A DNA stretch of 64,000 nt from Litoditis marina (GCA_964036275.1 OZ038436.1:13233904-13297903); one strand, 5' to 3'. Positions 1 through 14,560 are shown, counted from the stretch's first letter. Notes: generated from the letters alone by a model not told the origin. Program-made: numbers and translations.

Positions 1-39
1 CTTTGTGAAAAATTGTTTATGAAATATCCTGGGACACCA

Positions 40-225
40 TCAAACAGGGCATGATTGACATAAAATCTCGACTGAAATAGATGCATGACCTGAAAACTGA
101 CCGTGAAGGGATCTATCTAATCGCATCGAATTTCGTATTTTGCAATGAAATCCCGTGCTTTCGAACAACTCTGTGGCAACAACATTCGTAACGAGTAGAC
201 CAAGGATACTCACACACAACATCAT
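40..225 (-). CDS. small secreted peptide ORF, 61 aa
   Basis: A single ATG-to-stop frame. The start codon lies directly after a TTTCAG acceptor (226-231 on the reverse strand), the arrangement expected when a spliced leader is joined just before the ATG. The first 17 or so residues (MMLCVSILGLLVTNVVA) form a hydrophobic signal peptide with a plausible cleavage site at VVA/TE. The mature part of about 44 residues has three cysteines (HCK, ILCQSCPV) and ends close to the last two of them. An A/T-rich TATA-like stretch lies at about 248-266, 25-40 bp upstream. I recognise no family. Introns cannot be excluded because the 3' end is near the window edge and no poly(A) signal is visible. The signal peptide plus adjacent acceptor make it more credible than an average 60-codon frame. 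Confidence 0.5.
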   Translation of the reverse strand: MMLCVSILGLLVTNVVATELFESTGFHCKIRNSMRLDRSLHGQFSGHASISVEILCQSCPV

Positions 226-592
226 CTGAAATCATTCACATCACGTGAACATAAAATATATTTAAAGGATGTTACCGAATTTGAGTTGCAGTTTGACTTA
301 CAACTGAAAACAGAGGGATAAAACTACAAATATAGTCGATAGAGACAAGTTTTTACTTACTACCCGCTCGATCTACGAGAGCGAAATTCCTAAACTAATA
401 TCTTAGTATAATTTCAGTGACGTTAAACGCATTAAATTTATCCGAAACTAATTTCACGTTGAAAACGCGCCAAGAATACACATATCGTAGAAGTTTTAAG
501 AGTAGATCTGTGAACTACATTGTTTTGGGACTAGTCTGTGCTGCGCAGTAAATGATAAGAACGGATAAGTAAGCTATGGATAACAATCAAGT
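226..592. other. intergenic, AT-rich
   Basis: Upstream region of the small minus-strand secreted peptide. Apart from the TATA-like run near 248-266 and one CACGTG site at about 242, I see nothing recognisable here. Confidence 0.4.
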
Positions 593-802
593 ATGGCTAG
601 TATTGAGATGGATGGTGCGAGTGAGATTGGTTTCACTTACTCCCGCCCCCCGGTTCCAAGCAATGGATACCCATACATACCGGTTGGCTCGCTTTTTCAT
701 AGCCTCGGGGGGTCAAATTCGGGACAATCAACATTGTCGGCCGGCCATAAAAACGTCTCTCCAACTACTCATTGGAAGCATGAAACATTATCGGATGCTT
801 GA
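593..802 (+). CDS. candidate 69-aa ORF, Ser/Gly/Pro/Tyr-rich
   Basis: An ATG frame with composition unlike the AT-rich surroundings: rich in Ser, Gly, Pro, Tyr and His, with segments such as YSRPPVPSNGYPYIPVG. It could be the last exon of a longer plus-strand gene or a stand-alone small ORF. No good acceptor is visible upstream; the frame begins four codons after a stop. A second frame (from 576) is also open across most of the same stretch, so at most one of them is real. No family recognised. Confidence 0.25.
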   Translation: MASIEMDGASEIGFTYSRPPVPSNGYPYIPVGSLFHSLGGSNSGQSTLSAGHKNVSPTTHWKHETLSDA

Positions 803-1038
803 TGATTAACCCTGATTTGTAACATGATAATATGTAACATAAAACTGACACAGGGGTTATAACCTCATGTTCGATACGTATTATGGTGTTGAACCACTAT
901 TGGGACAGCTTACTGTGCATGTTAGTATCAGTTGTGTAATGAGATCTACCAAACCTTACCAACCTTTTAGTTTTCGAGAGCAACAAAATTTGTATGAATG
1001 TCAGAGAAGTTTGAATTTCATCCAGATTGACGGTCAGG

Positions 1039-1209
1039 CGGCGTAGCAATCCCTCAATAATGAGATACCTCATGAGCCATTAGCATGAGCTTCTCATGAG
1101 ATACTATTGATTGCTATGCTATACAACATTGAGAGCAGGAATATCTCATGAGATATATCATGAGAAACTCAAATAAATTTCTCATGAGATTGAGAGAATT
1201 GCTAGGCCG
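1039..1209. mobile_element. MITE-like element with TCTCATGAGA palindromes
   Basis: The ends are imperfect inverted repeats: CGGCGTAGCAAT at 1039-1050 and ATTGCTAGGCCG at 1198-1209, which is CGGCCTAGCAAT on the other strand. Inside are five copies of TCATGAG, mostly within the palindrome TCTCATGAGA (near 1069, 1093, 1145, 1158 and 1181). There is no coding capacity, so it would be non-autonomous. Its right end abuts a fragment of another element at 1210. Confidence 0.45.
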
Positions 1210-1249
1210 TAGGGTTGTTAATCGAGTTGAAAATTTCGAGTTTTCCAGG
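1210..1249 (+). repeat. left-end fragment of the TCGAGT-repeat element
   Basis: The first 36 or so bases match the left end of the complete element at 15886-16033 (TAGGGTTGTTAATCGAG and onward) with a single difference, then homology stops. It abuts the MITE-like element ending at 1209. Confidence 0.5.
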
Positions 1250-1952
1250 CGGGATCGGTTGTTGAGCTATTGACCGATACCTAAATAATATAGTTTTCAA
1301 CTTTAGTTCTTTTTTTATAAAAAAGAAAGTGTACGTCTAGTGGAGCGCTGTAATTGTGGGCGTGTTCCGAAAATATCGATGTGAACTGATCAAACTACAA
1401 ATTAAGTTTGTTTCCCCACAGATGACTCTGTGTTGTTAGCAATGACTGGGGAGGAAATGAAAAGCGTCTCGTTCATTTAGTGAACCGGGTGTGTTACTTG
1501 ATTAACACGGAAATGGTTGTCTGTATCAAATTATTTCCTTATCAGGTAACAAACTAAACTTTGATCTGTAGGATATCTTTCAATAATGATTACACACATT
1601 ATTTCAGCAACTTTCATTCAATACCCAATTTAGGAGCAAAAAAATCTTGAGGTCAAATTAGTTTATCATCACTGTTCATCGCGAAAACTGGAAAGGAGAG
1701 TCTAGAACATCCTTCATCTTGTCAGTTGTTCTGTTTCTAGCGGGGAGAAGAGCAGGGCAACGTAGAAAACATAAATTCTGCGATCTTTAATCAACGAAAA
1801 TTCTCACATTTCGAATTCCTTCGTGTAATTTTCAATAGTTTTCGAGGCTAGAATTAGAAGATGTTATTCGGTCACAGGACGGCAAACGGAAACAGTCCAT
1901 CTTATCATCAGACTCGTTATGATTTAAATTTAATTCCCGCTCTGTTTCTAGT

Positions 1953-2153
1953 GTGATTATCCACCAGATTGATTCCATAGGGAATGTTGTTGGTTGCGTG
2001 TTCCCGGGACGTCAGATACGTCAGACGGACGTAGAGAACGTTACGTCAGACGTCAGATACCTACAAAAGTTTTTGGAGTTGGTATCTTTAGAAACTCTCG
2101 TACGCACACCTCAACAACAAAAACCAACAGATAGGCTCATTCAAGTACAATAA
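1953..2153 (+). other. ACGTCAG-repeat block in a plus-strand open frame
   Basis: A plus-strand frame is open for 66 codons after a TTTCTAG acceptor-like site and ends on a stop that overlaps AATAAA near 2149. Its middle (2008-2060) is built from four ACGTCAG units, including GACGTCAGATAC at 2008-2019 and again at 2049-2060. The repeats explain much of the open frame, so I do not call a gene. The TGACGT cores resemble CRE/bZIP half-sites. Confidence 0.3.
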
Positions 2154-2158
2154 ATATC

Positions 2159-2164
2159 TTTATT
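2159..2164 (-). terminator. candidate poly(A) signal of the 2275-7378 gene
   Basis: AATAAA on the minus strand, about 110 bp beyond the proposed stop codon at 2275-2277, a suitable place for the 3' end of the minus-strand gene. Confidence 0.35.
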
Positions 2165-2274
2165 ACTTCACACATACCTCATATACTAATGTACAGGTAA
2201 ACCTCTAAGGCAAATTTAACATAGTAGAACTTGAGCCATAAAACTGAAAGACATATTGGTAGGCAGTTGGCGAC

Positions 2275-5200
2275 TCATCTATTCCTGTGGTTTTTGTTCT
2301 GTGGTAGTGGTAGACCCGATTGACTGAAAAACGGAAATAATAAGTTCACCATAAAGATTTGTCTTCCTTTGAAAGAAATTTAAATATGGAATTTTTCCAG
2401 AACCGTACAAATCGTTGGAGTTTTCGTATTGGAACACTACACTTTGTTGTAGAACCGAGAAAGAAGGCCATCACTACAACTCATTCAGTTTTTTAACATA
2501 ATAATGAATTAAATAATTCGAATTTAACGAAAGTAGATGAGTAAATTTGAATTGAGCAGTACCGATAGCGGTGCAGCCATCCAGGGAGCACTTTGTAGTG
2601 TGGGTGGGGCGGAACTCCGAATTATAAGAGGTTTCACGTTGTCCAGACAGCCCACGAAGGCACCAAAACTGAAAATAAAACGTCGTCACAGACGTGAAAA
2701 ACCAACCACGCTCTCACCATAAGTAAACGAACGTGTTACTATATCACAGTACATGTAACATATAAAACGAAAACCAACTTTGTGAAACACTCTTCTGAAC
2801 TTCTACATTGGGAAGTTCGAAGACGTAGTCCACGTTGAAAAACACCAACCACAGTTTCACTCTGACGAGTAAATATTTTTTCGTGAATAAATGTACACAA
2901 ACACATAGTGAATTATTTGGTGCTGCTTATTATTTTCAATTGTTTTCCCTCAGTTATACGTTAACAAAAAAAAACTAACTGGAATCTGTTGTCATGAGTC
3001 AAAAAGCAGGACAACAAACGATGTAGAAATGGCTTGAAGTGATCGATCATCCCGTACATCTCCAGCAACAACATCATTTCATTTGGTTCAATCATCTGAA
3101 ACCCAACACGATGTTGACGTACATAACTACAGCTGAATAATACTTTTTACCAATTTTTCTGAGATTTGATGGAGTTTTCAGAATGTTTTTTTACGTGATT
3201 TTTTTTAGATAAGACCTATATCTTACTGACGGATCAGAATCTCATTCATGGAATGTTGGTTTGAAAGTATATTGGTCAGATGTAGTTTTTTGCCGAAGGA
3301 ATGAAAATGTAGGTTTTAAACCCACGTTTTGAGTCGTTGCCAACTTCAGACGATCGATATCGATTTCTGGATTTTGTATGAGAAGAACTTCAATCTCGGT
3401 CATCACCTGTAACTGAATGGAAAACGGAGATTATGGAAATTGAATAAGACAATAGATAGTAATACTAATTCGATTAGTATTACAATTAATTGTCTAGAAA
3501 ATCGCTGCTATCGAGTGAGCAACGATAAAATTTGTAGTCTCTTCCGCTCTAGAAAACTAATTACTAAAGTTCACCCAAGGTTAAATTTAATGGAAAACGA
3601 ACTCCGTATCTGAGATGTGTACTGCTTGTTTGATCTCATATCTTCGTACCAACTTTGTTCACTAGCTTCTTAAAAATGGAACAAACATTCATGAAGGACT
3701 TTGGTTTGAAAAAGTTTACGTCAGAGTGATCTAAACTATAAGTCTACTGAACGTCTTCCAGTTCTTCAAACTTCTTCAAACTTCGAGTAAAATTCACAAC
3801 TGACTTGTGCTCTTCCTTTCTCTCTCATTTCTTGTGACGACGTGGATCGTTCTGGTAGCTGAACCACCAAAGAAGATGCGGTTTTTTTAGTTAGCAATTC
3901 CGTCAAGTTCGAGCTGGAAATAAACAAAAAAAGTCCTGTCATAATAAGCGTGGTCTCTGAAAAACGAATTGATCATTTTGTATCTGTGTTCTATTTTGAT
4001 GTGTATGTTATCTGAATAAAGTACGTAAAAGTAACTCATAAAACATGTTTGGATCCGTAAATATTTGATCAGTTCAGTGCATTCTTAGTAGTTGAACTAG
4101 GCCCGGGTAAAACATAAGAAAGCATTAAAAAATTTGAACTCACGCAGCCTTCTGATTGGGATTCATCTTCGAGTTTCCAATCAATTGTGCCAGCTTATCA
4201 TACTCGATGAATTCTCCATTTGGTGCGAGAGAGTCCAATAGCTTTCGCCAAGGTGACCCAGCCTGCCGAGCCTAAAGTTAGGTAGTTGGAAAAAAAGAGA
4301 GAATACTTGAACTATTGAACCTTATTTCTTATAGATTAAATCTCATATTCTCCATCAATTCTGCGGAAAGATTTGTTGTTGTCTCCATCCCGATTCCACG
4401 AACGTGGGTAACATTAATGAACAATATCACAAACATTAGCTTTCGGAAGTACTCTTGAAACACATATATTTGTTTAACGTACTCTGAAAACTTCTTTTAA
4501 CCTGAGCATCGGTCGAAAAATAAATTTCGAGTGACAATCGCATTATCAATCGGAACAGAACGATTGCCGGAAATTGGCACATGGTCTTCTTTCACACCAC
4601 AATGTGGCGTGAACGTTCGGTAAACTCAATTATGACTATTTCCCCGATTGCCATAAATTCAGTTCTCTCCGACAAACAAATCAAATACATTTCCATGAAC
4701 GTCAAAGTTAGCGTTCTAATTTTTTAAGTTAGCCTCAAAAGCATGGGAACAGGTGGTACTCCAACTAAAAATGTAGATCAGCTGTCAGGAGTTTTTGGAA
4801 TTGAATTTTACATTCTGAAAACTTGGTTTTGGTCGGCTGAGAGTTTTTTCCCACTGTCAGGTGCTGATTCGCACTTATAATTCATGAGATGAGCGCCCAA
4901 TGCCCAAATTATCTGCTCTGATTCATGGACGGAAAGCAGCACATCTATTCAAACTCTCGCAGAGTATGATACGAGTACACTCGTATGATATACATACTTC
5001 CTTTCCCTTTTTAGATAACTCACACTAGGTATAACCTCTCCTATGCATTTGAGAATCGATGGTTCACTCAGATATCCGCGAGACTCTTTATCATACAACC
5101 TATAATGAATGTACTCAATGAAGGTGCTGATTGCCTAGAAAATTACCTTGTTACGGGGAGTGAATTAACTAAACACCTCAATGGATACTTTAACGTACAT

Positions 5201-7378
5201 TGCGTCATGACTACATGTATTAAAAGGGCTCAAAGTGTGAGAAAGGGTACTATAGTAGACCTTTCACTAAAAACATATTTTACAGTCTTGTGTACAAAGA
5301 ATTATACTGGAGGGTTCAAACCTTAAACACTGCAATAAAAGGGGCGTTTTTGAAAACGTAGTGAACCTGCTGTCTACTGTGGGTTCACTCCAAGTTTATT
5401 CATATGGTCGTTTGGAAATATTGGTGCTAAACTCTGATATCGACGACTGTGATTGGTTTACGTGCTGGCTCCTCTAAGAGTCAAAAGGTTTTCACAGAGG
5501 TGTGGAAGTTGGAATTGCATGAAAGATTGAAAATTGAAAATCATCGAGTCATTTCTCATTTATGAACAGTCTGCTATTGGATTAAATTCTGAGTCTCACT
5601 CAAAAAGACAACACACCTGCAGGCGTCGACAATTTTGACCAAGCGAGATTCCGATAGATTGTCAAGTACAGAAGTCAGACCGGTTATATCTGAAACTGAT
5701 CGGTATAATGGGAACACACTGATTCATTGGGGGAATAGAATGAAAGAAGAAGAAAGACTTTGCAAAAAATGATTGCAACTTGCAAAAAACGGAGAGAGAG
5801 AAAGAAGGAACAGAGAGGGAGAAAAACAAGAAATCATAAGATAAATGGAGGCAGAGACTGTAAGATGCGAGAAAGTTTACGAGAAGGAAGAAAAGTGAGG
5901 AGAGAGAGGTAGATTAGCTGAAAAAAACTATCAGTTCAGTCCGGGTGAACTAACCGGGAAGTCGGTCGGGTATCCTGGCCATTTCCAACCCCATCACCGT
6001 AATCGACACCTCCGCTTCCGTCGCCGGTCGCACGTCATAATTATCGTCCTTTTCACGGGACTCAAGCAGGTGCTGATTATCACCCCGATAGTCTTTTTCT
6101 GACACATCGTCAGGTATAACTGTGTCCCGTGCCGTAGATGCTGGCGATAAAAGTTCGTTGTTGGGAATGTCGTTGAAATTTAATGGCGCAATACTGCCGC
6201 GATGCAACGGAGTCGCTCTGCGAGTGGCAACTAAACTGATCCGATCGAAATCTTCTGTAATTTCGGGTATGCTGCCCTCGGTCAAAACGATAGGTACCTT
6301 TGGACTATTTATAATATTTTCTGATTCGAGAGGTTTGTCGCTTGCTTCTGAGTTTCCTGAAGATCCAATTGGGGGCAGAATGGCGAAACGTGTCACCTGA
6401 AACTATTTCTTTAATGAATCCAGGAAAAACTGAACAAAGTTTGAAAAGATGAGAAGACCAACCAGTGTACCAGTTCTGATATAGTATTTTCCATTCCTAC
6501 TGAGACTCCTACAGTAGGATTTAGAAACTTAAGCCGTTTGCTCACTTACTTTTGATCGGAAAAGTTGAGGATTTCCGTACCCCATTCTCCTTTCCAGGCA
6601 GAGTAAATGTACGAGAGCATTTTCCATGAACTTCATTTTTAGCTTCACAACAGCCTTCGGAAAGTTTGTAAGGTTACTGTAGCAGTCTCAGTAGGAATGG
6701 TGTGAACTATACAGATAAGACTCCTGGAAGTTAGGGAGAAACTTCATCAAGTATGAAATCTAATACTACAACTTTATAATTTGTCACGTGGCGAGATAAT
6801 TCACCACACGTGAATAACATGAAGTCGGCGAACAGCGATCATGTCGGTTAAAAAAATTCTCGACCATAAACTTCATTTCAGAATTAAGGAGCAAATCGTG
6901 TTCTCTCGCTTTGTCGGGACGATTATTTCAATAGCATTCCAATGACCAAATTGAGCATGAACCGTTTTTATGTTTGTTTTCACTGACAAACCCGTCAATA
7001 CATTAATTAAGAATCCCTCGAGGGCGCACAACTATTATTATGCGATAAACTACTCTGTTTCAAAAAAGATAATGTTTGTGTTTCTGAAAATTGTTGTTTT
7101 CAGTGTTATGCGATTGGAATCGAAATCGACTATTAATAAATTATTTTTACTACTTGTTCTGGAACGTTACTTTGTACACAAATATTGTGCTCTCTCTCTT
7201 TCTGTTTCTCTCTCTATCTCTTTCTGCTTTCTTGGGTGTCCCTTTCTCTTGGTCAATTCAAACATTTTTAGAACCACATCTTCACTTGAACATTCAGAAA
7301 CGAACTCACCTTCGGTGGTTCAACTTGACTTTGAGCCGATAGAATTTTCCGTATTTCTTCAGGAACATCATGACTCAT
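2275..7378 (-). CDS. unidentified multi-exon protein gene
   Basis: Proposed exons in transcript order: 7378-7310 (start MSHDVPEEIRK), 6396-5955, 5689-5617, a gap, then 4271-4144, 3913-3805, 3406-3326, 3095-2980 and 2323-2275 (stop). Junctions have TTTCAG-like acceptors and donors GTGAGT, GTTAGT, GTGTGT, GTCAGT or GTGGGT, and the phases agree except between 5617 and 4271. The 147-codon second exon is acidic and Ser/Thr-rich; the rest is largely helical, with segments such as LTSVLDNLSESRLVKIVDAC, PWRKLLDSLAPNG and EIEVLLIQNPEIDIDRLK. About 355 aa are accounted for. No domain is recognised, and no signal peptide or membrane span is seen. Either one or more exons are missing in 4272-5616, or there is a one-base error. 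The last junction (2980 to 2323) is weaker; reading through it would stop within 10 codons. Confidence 0.55.
3447..3495. repeat. intronic hairpin
   Basis: GTAATACTAAT (3459-3469) and ATTAGTATTAC (3473-3483) form a perfect 11-bp stem around a TCG loop. Outer AGACAAT and ATTGTCT extend it with a bulge. It lies in an intron of the minus-strand gene. Confidence 0.5.
6480..6711. mobile_element. MITE family A, copy 1 (TA-flanked, about 232 bp)
   Basis: Terminal inverted repeats of about 36 bp contain CATTCCTACTGAGACTCCTA on the left and its near complement on the right, and the ends read TATAGT...ACTATA. Two more copies are at 9667-9901 and 63363-63597. The TA at both ends suggests a Tc1/mariner-type target site. 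There is no ORF, so it would depend on a transposase elsewhere. It lies in the first intron of the 2275-7378 gene. Confidence 0.75.
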
Positions 7379-7898
7379 AGAGCATCGAATACTCAGGCGA
7401 AGGATCGACAGCTACGCAGCCGAACAGCGGTACCTAATAGTTAAACGCGATTGTTAAAAGAAATTTGTTCCACATCCGTAGTTGCTGGGGCAACTATTCC
7501 CGCCCCCCTGTTATCACAATTGTAATAAATGGGAAAAATTTGCTGTTTTAATTGTTGAAAAGGCATGCGTCAATTCTAAGACAAAACGAAAAACTGAAGA
7601 TTTAGTTTTTCACATCATGAATGGTGGCTTGGTATTTGAAAACTACTTAATCAAAATACTGTTACGGATCGCAATAGGAGTTATTTAAAACAAAACAAAA
7701 ACCCAAAATACAGATGTGCCATGAAATGTAATGCATAAAAAAGAACTTTCAACATCAACGACTCAAATAGATTACGTCGAAACAGTTTATTTTCTCTCTC
7801 ACCGTATTACAACAAACTCCACTCAAACAATTCAAACACAAAACTATACCCATGAAACTGTTCTAGAAGTTTTCCACGGTCTGCATTAACCCTCTTAC
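7379..7898. other. intergenic, no gene seen
   Basis: Upstream of the minus-strand start at 7378. Two acceptor-like sites near 7410-7440 on the minus strand could receive a spliced leader. An AATAAA on the minus strand near 7788 could end an upstream minus-strand transcript. Nothing else recognised. Confidence 0.35.
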
Positions 7899-8126
7899 CT
7901 TTTCGGTGAATGTTTGACAGTTTTTCTTCCTGAAAACGTTTTCGACCGTTCCTGTTCCGGGAAACTCTTTTTTCACCAGACCCCTCCGGAAACGCATGTT
8001 TGTAATGTCTTGATGAAGGAGTGGAAGTGGAATTCGTGCCGTTTCTGTCCCATAATCGCACCTTCAATGGGTACCGGTCATTCAGCCTATTTGCTCCGAT
8101 GAGGTCCGGCCTATGCCCAATTCTGA
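7899..8126 (-). CDS. candidate exon, unidentified
   Basis: An open 228-bp stretch bounded on the minus strand by an acceptor (TTTGTACAG) and a good donor (G/GTAAGA). It encodes about 75 residues rich in Arg, Lys, Asn and Ser (for example RYPLKVRLWDRNGTNSTS, RKRFQEEKLSNIHRKG), which look like a disordered basic region. Incoming and outgoing phases are both 1. I could not find partners with matching phase; the gene start at 7378 is in another phase and has its own ATG. It may belong to an upstream minus-strand gene with the 8913-9090 patch, or be chance. Confidence 0.3.
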
Positions 8127-8912
8127 CTGTACAAACAACAACCTCCATACAGCCAGCTGCACCGCCCTCAACCTATATTATACCTAGACATACGCGGGTA
8201 ATCATGTTTTACGTGTTTATATTACATATTTATTTGAATACGAGAAAGCGTATGCTTGAAAAGAATCGCATTGCGTCTGCACCAACCTATATGTTTCCTT
8301 TCAAACTAAATACTTTGTGCATTTGCCTAATTAGTTGTTCAGCAATTTCCGTCCTGATTCTACAAGTGGTCTAACGTTCTGTTGTTGACTATTTCGACCA
8401 CCAATATTGTACCTAGACTGATGAAGTGTGTTTCAATGATAAGTTTCAAATATGTATGAAGTTGTCAGTTTAGAGTTCAGCTGTTCAGTAAACAGCTTGA
8501 TTAACAACACCGACAAATCATGAACATAGAATATAGTTTCTCGACCGAGTTGATTACAAAAATTTTCAAGGTTATTATAAAGAAAGCATTATGTAAAATG
8601 TATTGATGAACTTGAATAGTTACATATTTGAGTGTTAATTGGGTTCAAACAAGGTACAGTGATGTATCAAACAATTAGAATTCCCAGTGGGTATTTTTTC
8701 AATTGCTAATCTGTGAATGATTCCTGGGCTTATTTATCCGTGTCACTGGAGAAATTCATGCTTAATTTGTTTACAGTTCAATGTTTTTCTAACAAGTTGG
8801 TATCAAGATCTCCGATTCTCTTTCAATTGACCGGCAGAACCTCTGTTTTTCTCATAGCCAGTCGCCGTTCTTTGATAGTCCCGAATGATGTCCTCCAAAA
8901 CCGACCTCGTAC

Positions 8913-9090
8913 CTTTGATAGTGCATTTCTTCTCCCATCCACAACCATCCCATTCATTTCCAGAAAGTGCCGAGCATGTTCAAGTGTTTCTCTATTTGTT
9001 TTATTAAGACGTACGGTCGAGCCAGTCCCCACTCGCCAGCCCCTCATAACAATGCCCCCATCATGCCTGCCATTGCAGGCACCGTATACT
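8913..9090 (-). CDS. candidate exon, unidentified
   Basis: An open minus-strand frame of about 58 codons ends at an AAG/GTACGA donor and begins after a TTATAG acceptor-like site near 9095. The peptide includes RHDGGIVMRGWRVGTGSTVR and ETLEHARHFLEMNG, which reads like folded protein, not translated AT-rich DNA. The opposite strand is also open here for 130 codons, but without clean splice sites. The upstream boundary is uncertain to a few bases. No family recognised. Confidence 0.33.
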
Positions 9091-9095
9091 ATAAC

Positions 9096-9172
9096 TATAA
9101 GTTAATTGAATAGTCACGTGAAGTTAGCATTCTAATGAGGAATTGTGCACTTTGACATTGCACTTTCTGAGT
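9096..9172 (-). repeat. dispersed repeat, copy 1 of a pair
   Basis: In reverse complement this matches 17378-17450: both contain GTGCAATG..AAAGTGCAC, CCTCATT and CGTGACTATTCAATT in the same order and spacing. It is a fragment of an interspersed repeat; ends not defined. Confidence 0.5.
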
Positions 9173-9666
9173 TCTGCTGTGTTATACATTGAGCTCACTT
9201 ACTTGCTACAGTGCCGAGAACAGAATTTTCAGACTTATTACTCTATGCATAATGTCATTGATCCATTGTATCCCATAGTATTCACTCAACTTTTTAAGAA
9301 TTGAACGAGTAAGAGCTCTCTTCCCGATTCGGTCGAAGTTTGGGCTTCGCTGATTAACGTTTTTTTTTTCAATTTTGTTGTTGAGTGCATGTGTGCCATT
9401 GCAGCAATAATCATAACAACGTATAGGACCTGGCCAATCAAAAAGACGTTAAGTGCTTTTTATTCTGTTTTCAAACAGAGTGGGAATCGAACAACACGAA
9501 TATTTTTGTTAACCGTGTTTCAAATTGTGACTTTGTTCCTAACAGAAAAAGAAGGAACATTAAAAAAAGCTGTCAAAAGCTGTCAAATGATCAGGGCTCA
9601 TAATTTAAATTCTGGTGATAAAATTTTAGTGAATTAGCTCTCGAACTTTACAAACAACTTCAGAGG
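9173..9666. other. intergenic, no gene seen
   Basis: AT-rich; only short open frames without splice signals. A tRNA B-box-like string near 9482 on the minus strand has no partner. Confidence 0.35.
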
Positions 9667-9901
9667 TATAGTCTTTTCCATTCCTACTGAGATTCCTACA
9701 GTAGGATGTCGAAAATTCCAAGCCGTTTTGCTCACTTACTTTTGACCGGAGAAGTTGAATATTCTCGTACCTCATTCTCCTTCTCAGGTAGAGTAAATAT
9801 ACGGAAGCATTTTTCATGAACTTCATTTTCCGCTTCACAAGAACCTTCGTAAAATTTGTGAGGTTACTGTTGGAGTCTCAGTAGGAATGGTGTGAACTAT
9901 A
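9667..9901. mobile_element. MITE family A, copy 2 (235 bp)
   Basis: Same ends (TATAGT...ACTATA) and the same interior as the copies at 6480 and 63363, with scattered substitutions. The interior reads AAGCCGTTTTGCTCACTTAC and continues collinearly. It has no coding capacity. Confidence 0.75.
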
Positions 9902-14292
<4,391 letters not shown>

Positions 14293-14361
14293 TCCTCTGA
14301 CAATCTCTCCATTCTCTCTCCCTCCCCCACTATATCCTCCCTCTCCTCCCTCTTAGACTTT

Positions 14362-14560
14362 TTGCCTGTTCGCGTGTCACCTTTGCTCCCGCGCCCTTCC
14401 CGCTTCCCTTGTCTTTCCGGCCCGGTTTCCGGTCTTCCTATTTGTTCCCGTGTGACTGCCTACCGGTTCACTCGGTTTCTTTCGAGTAAAAATCTTCCCC
14501 CTCCATCTTGTTACACTAATCAGCCCACAATACAGCTGTTCCTCTTGTTTTCGAGTTGAG
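14362..14560 (+). promoter_or_regulatory. GC-rich promoter-like block
   Basis: A short GC-rich patch after the long CT tract, containing CTTTCCGGCCCGGTTTCCGG. A similar string, CTTCCGGCCCGGTGG, occurs near 48932 in the region upstream of Shank. CT tracts followed by GC-rich DNA are common at worm 5' ends, so this may be a distal promoter of wip-1 (ATG 5.7 kb downstream) with outrons spliced away. This is inference only. Confidence 0.3.

Noticed and set aside
4431..4624. Two open minus-strand stretches that could fill the gap in the unidentified gene
   Set aside because: Joining them would need an intron of 18 bp, below any workable spliceosomal size, and their outer phases also fail to match without an altered donor.
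5105..5326. 73-codon plus-strand ATG ORF followed by AATAAA at about 5333
   Set aside because: It lies in an intron of the opposite-strand gene, has no upstream acceptor or TATA, no signal peptide and no recognisable sequence. Chance is the simplest explanation, though the poly(A)-like signal is noted.
9480..9550. Possible tRNA on the minus strand from the B-box-like GTTCGATTCCC
   Set aside because: No A box at the right distance and no pairing for an acceptor stem.
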